A DNA stretch of 6,184 nucleotides from Candidatus Gastranaerophilales bacterium (GTDB taxonomy: Bacteria > Cyanobacteriota > Vampirovibrionia > Gastranaerophilales > Gastranaerophilaceae). The stretch is from the NCBI GenBank assembly GCA_944324205.1, contig CALUVK010000102.1, forward strand, positions 1 to 6,184, given 5' to 3'. The translations under genes and the position numbers were made by a program. Below the pieces are notes generated by a model. That model was not told the DNA's origin. It saw only the letters and a program-made list of their open reading frames with translations, and made no database searches. Position 1 is the first letter of the stretch. Each line of letters starts with the position of its first letter. Below are positions 5,098 to 6,184 of this stretch, piece by piece.

Positions 5098-5121
5098 TTA
5101 GTCAATTTCATTTCTCTATAT

Positions 5122-5141
5122 TATTGTTACAAAAATTTACA
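5122..5141 (+). repeat. TATTGTTAC-type 20-bp repeat, copy 2, with inverted third half-copy
   Basis: The 20-mer differs from copy 1 (4965-4984) at two adjacent positions. An inverted copy of its first nine bases, GTAACAATA, lies at 5173-5181, so copies 2 and 3 also form a 9-bp inverted repeat with a 42-nt loop. That loop holds a direct repeat GCATTC (5156-5161, 5167-5172). Confidence 0.5.
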
Positions 5142-5227
5142 TTAGTGATTCGGGTGCATTCAAGAAGCATTCGTAACAATATAAAGAACTTTTAAGAAAT
5201 TTATTTTTTTGATTCTAAAAAGTTTTT

Positions 5228-5256
5228 GATGCGGTAAATCTATGATTTACCGCATC
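5228..5256 (-). promoter_or_regulatory. Perfect 13-bp hairpin abutting the stop codon
   Basis: GATGCGGTAAATC (5228-5240) and GATTTACCGCATC (5244-5256) are exact reverse complements around a 3-nt loop. The stem begins at the first base after the TAA (5257-5259) of the right-hand gene. On the minus strand it is followed by AAAAACTTTTTAG and not by an immediate T tract, so it is not a standard intrinsic terminator. It may be an mRNA 3'-end stabiliser or an imperfect terminator. Confidence 0.6.
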
Positions 5257-6184
5257 TTACTTATTATGTCGTTGATAATAGGCACCAGTTGGGGTGAACC
5301 CCAAACAATATAGACCGTTGCTGTAATCCCACTCATAATCAATATCATTACAAAGATATTTCATTGCGGCAACAGTCACATCCTCTGTTATAACACCTAC
5401 TTGGTCTGTAACTCCTGGAATTGCATTTGTATAAACTCCAAGTATTGTGTCTACCATACCATAGCTGTTCAGTGGAATAGAATAGACTCTCACATCTGAT
5501 AATTGAGCGTATCTTAATGCAGTTTTCCAAGATTCTCTAGCTGTTGCTCTCCAGCCGGAAAATTCATCAACGCCTTCATCGTCGCATTTTAGATATTTGA
5601 GAAGTCTGACATCAACTACTTTCTCTTCCCAATCATCATAGGGACCTAAGTAGTCTGCAGATACATAATAATAAGAACTATCACAGGCTGTTTCAAATAT
5701 AAATTTTATTTCATTAGTATTACTGTAAGCCCTGTTTGGGGCTTTAGAAAATGCATATCGTGCTTCGTTATTGCTATCATAAAATACATAATTCAAATTA
5801 TTGTTAAAATTTGCTTTATTTTCAGATTCAAAGTGTCTAATAGTCTTTGTATCAAGAATTGTTCGCCCTGGGGCAATTATACCAAGAATTACACCATATA
5901 GCGCAGGAGATTTAAGTAATAAATTACTCCGTAAAAAGGAGGACATGTTTTCATCGGGTATTTTTTCTACATTATCTCCATAACCAAACAAATAACGATA
6001 ATAAAACAGTAATGGGGATTTTACTGGATATTGAAAATATGGAATTCTTAAAACTACTGTTAGACCATTTGCTAATTGTATATTTATATTATTTTCATCG
6101 TTACGATGATAATACCTAGCACAATTAATAATCTTACCGTTGTACTTATCACCACATCTTAATTCTTCCGGCTCATCATTTTCG
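5257..6184 (-). CDS. Unrecognised protein, C-terminal 309 codons (start lies beyond window)
   Basis: The frame is open without a stop from the right edge to TAA at 5257-5259, giving at least 308 residues. A TTG at 5991 is in frame, but the sequence upstream of it codes smoothly and no Shine-Dalgarno site precedes it, so I treat the gene as entering from the right. I do not recognise the family. Visible features: a Tyr/Asn/Asp-rich composition (YYHRNDENNINIQLANG; DSSYYYVSADYLGPYDDWEE); one modest hydrophobic stretch (SPALYGVILGIIAPG), too short and broken to be a clear membrane helix; several cysteines; and a C-terminus with LRYAQLSDVRVYSIPL followed by VAAMKYLCNDIDYEWDYSNG. That last part is faintly like the end of a vWA domain in TadG-type pilus-associated proteins (AK..GI.VYTIGF ... 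LL..CA....YY.A). It is an inference of low confidence. A hairpin follows directly. Confidence 0.8.
   Translation of the reverse strand, partial: ENDEPEELRCGDKYNGKIINCARYYHRNDENNINIQLANGLTVVLRIPYFQYPVKSPLLFYYRYLFGYGDNVEKIPDENMSSFLRSNLLLKSPALYGVILGIIAPGRTILDTKTIRHFESENKANFNNNLNYVFYDSNNEARYAFSKAPNRAYSNTNEIKFIFETACDSSYYYVSADYLGPYDDWEEKVVDVRLLKYLKCDDEGVDEFSGWRATARESWKTALRYAQLSDVRVYSIPLNSYGMVDTILGVYTNAIPGVTDQVGVITEDVTVAAMKYLCNDIDYEWDYSNGLYCLGFTPTGAYYQRHNK

Larger units (their letters stand above)
4883..5256. other. 374-bp intergenic region with terminator, repeats and hairpin
   Basis: No credible protein gene is visible on either strand. Left to right it contains: AT-rich sequence upstream of the 376-aa protein gene (4900-4994), presumably its promoter, without a clear consensus pair; a minus-strand terminator (4995-5019); a C-tract stretch on the minus strand (about 5020-5056); an AT tandem repeat (5077-5097); copies of TATTGTTAC; and a strong hairpin (5228-5256) abutting the stop codon of the right-hand gene. 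The separate entries give details. Confidence 0.7.

Noticed and set aside
4965..5181. CRISPR-like reading of the TATTGTTAC copies
   Set aside because: Only three copies, irregular spacing, one inverted, and the repeat is too short for a CRISPR array.
5801..5983. 60-aa plus-strand open frame
   Set aside because: It is antisense to the continuous minus-strand gene at the right edge, with no supporting start signal.
5991..5991. TTG start at 5991 for the right-hand gene
   Set aside because: The frame stays open to the window edge with similar composition and no ribosome binding site precedes the TTG, so the gene most likely starts outside the window.

Overview
The window is AT-rich bacterial DNA with short intergenic gaps and clear Shine-Dalgarno sites. 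The best guess is an uncultured gut-type member of the Gastranaerophilales (Melainabacteria, non-photosynthetic relatives of Cyanobacteria). This rests on the first ~35 residues of the 376-aa protein at 3752-4882 (MGMAASQARLLTLTSRLHD...) and its C-terminal ...ERTFGIFS, which I recall as a recurrent pattern in that group. It is an inference from memory, not a search result. The ribosomal and glycosyltransferase genes are not diagnostic.

Layout. Positions 1-1178 (minus strand) hold the L7/L12 stalk operon: rplL (cut by the left edge), a 113-bp G-tract-rich gap, rplJ, and a ~250-nt rplJ leader. The leader carries a 10-bp hairpin, an intrinsic terminator placed as an attenuator, and a TTGACA-17-TAAACT promoter. 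The promoter begins only 10 bp after the stop codon of the next gene, a GT39/ArnT-like membrane glycosyltransferase (1176-2630, minus). Divergent from that gene is a GtrB/Dpm1-like polyprenyl-phosphate glycosyltransferase (2673-3614, plus). The ~40 bp between them hold a TATAAT box set so that the plus transcript would start at its own ATG, i.e. leaderless. The pair probably forms a lipid-linked sugar module: the GT2 enzyme makes polyprenyl-phosphate-sugar and the GT39 enzyme uses it on the far side of the membrane.

Positions 3615-6184 look like accessory sequence on the minus strand. An acidic, cysteine-containing 376-aa protein of unknown function (3752-4882) has helical ends arranged like flagellin or secreted-filament proteins. 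An unrecognised protein (5257 to beyond 6184) enters from the right edge and has a faint vWA/TadG-like C-terminus. Both are followed by minus-strand intrinsic terminators preceded by spaced C-tracts. The 374-bp gap 4883-5256 is rich in structure: a terminator, a possible ~75-nt small RNA unit, three copies of TATTGTTAC, an AT tandem repeat, and a perfect 13-bp hairpin abutting a stop codon.

There is no tRNA, rRNA, CRISPR array, transposase or insertion sequence visible. The least explained parts are the 376-aa protein and the structured non-coding DNA on either side of it.
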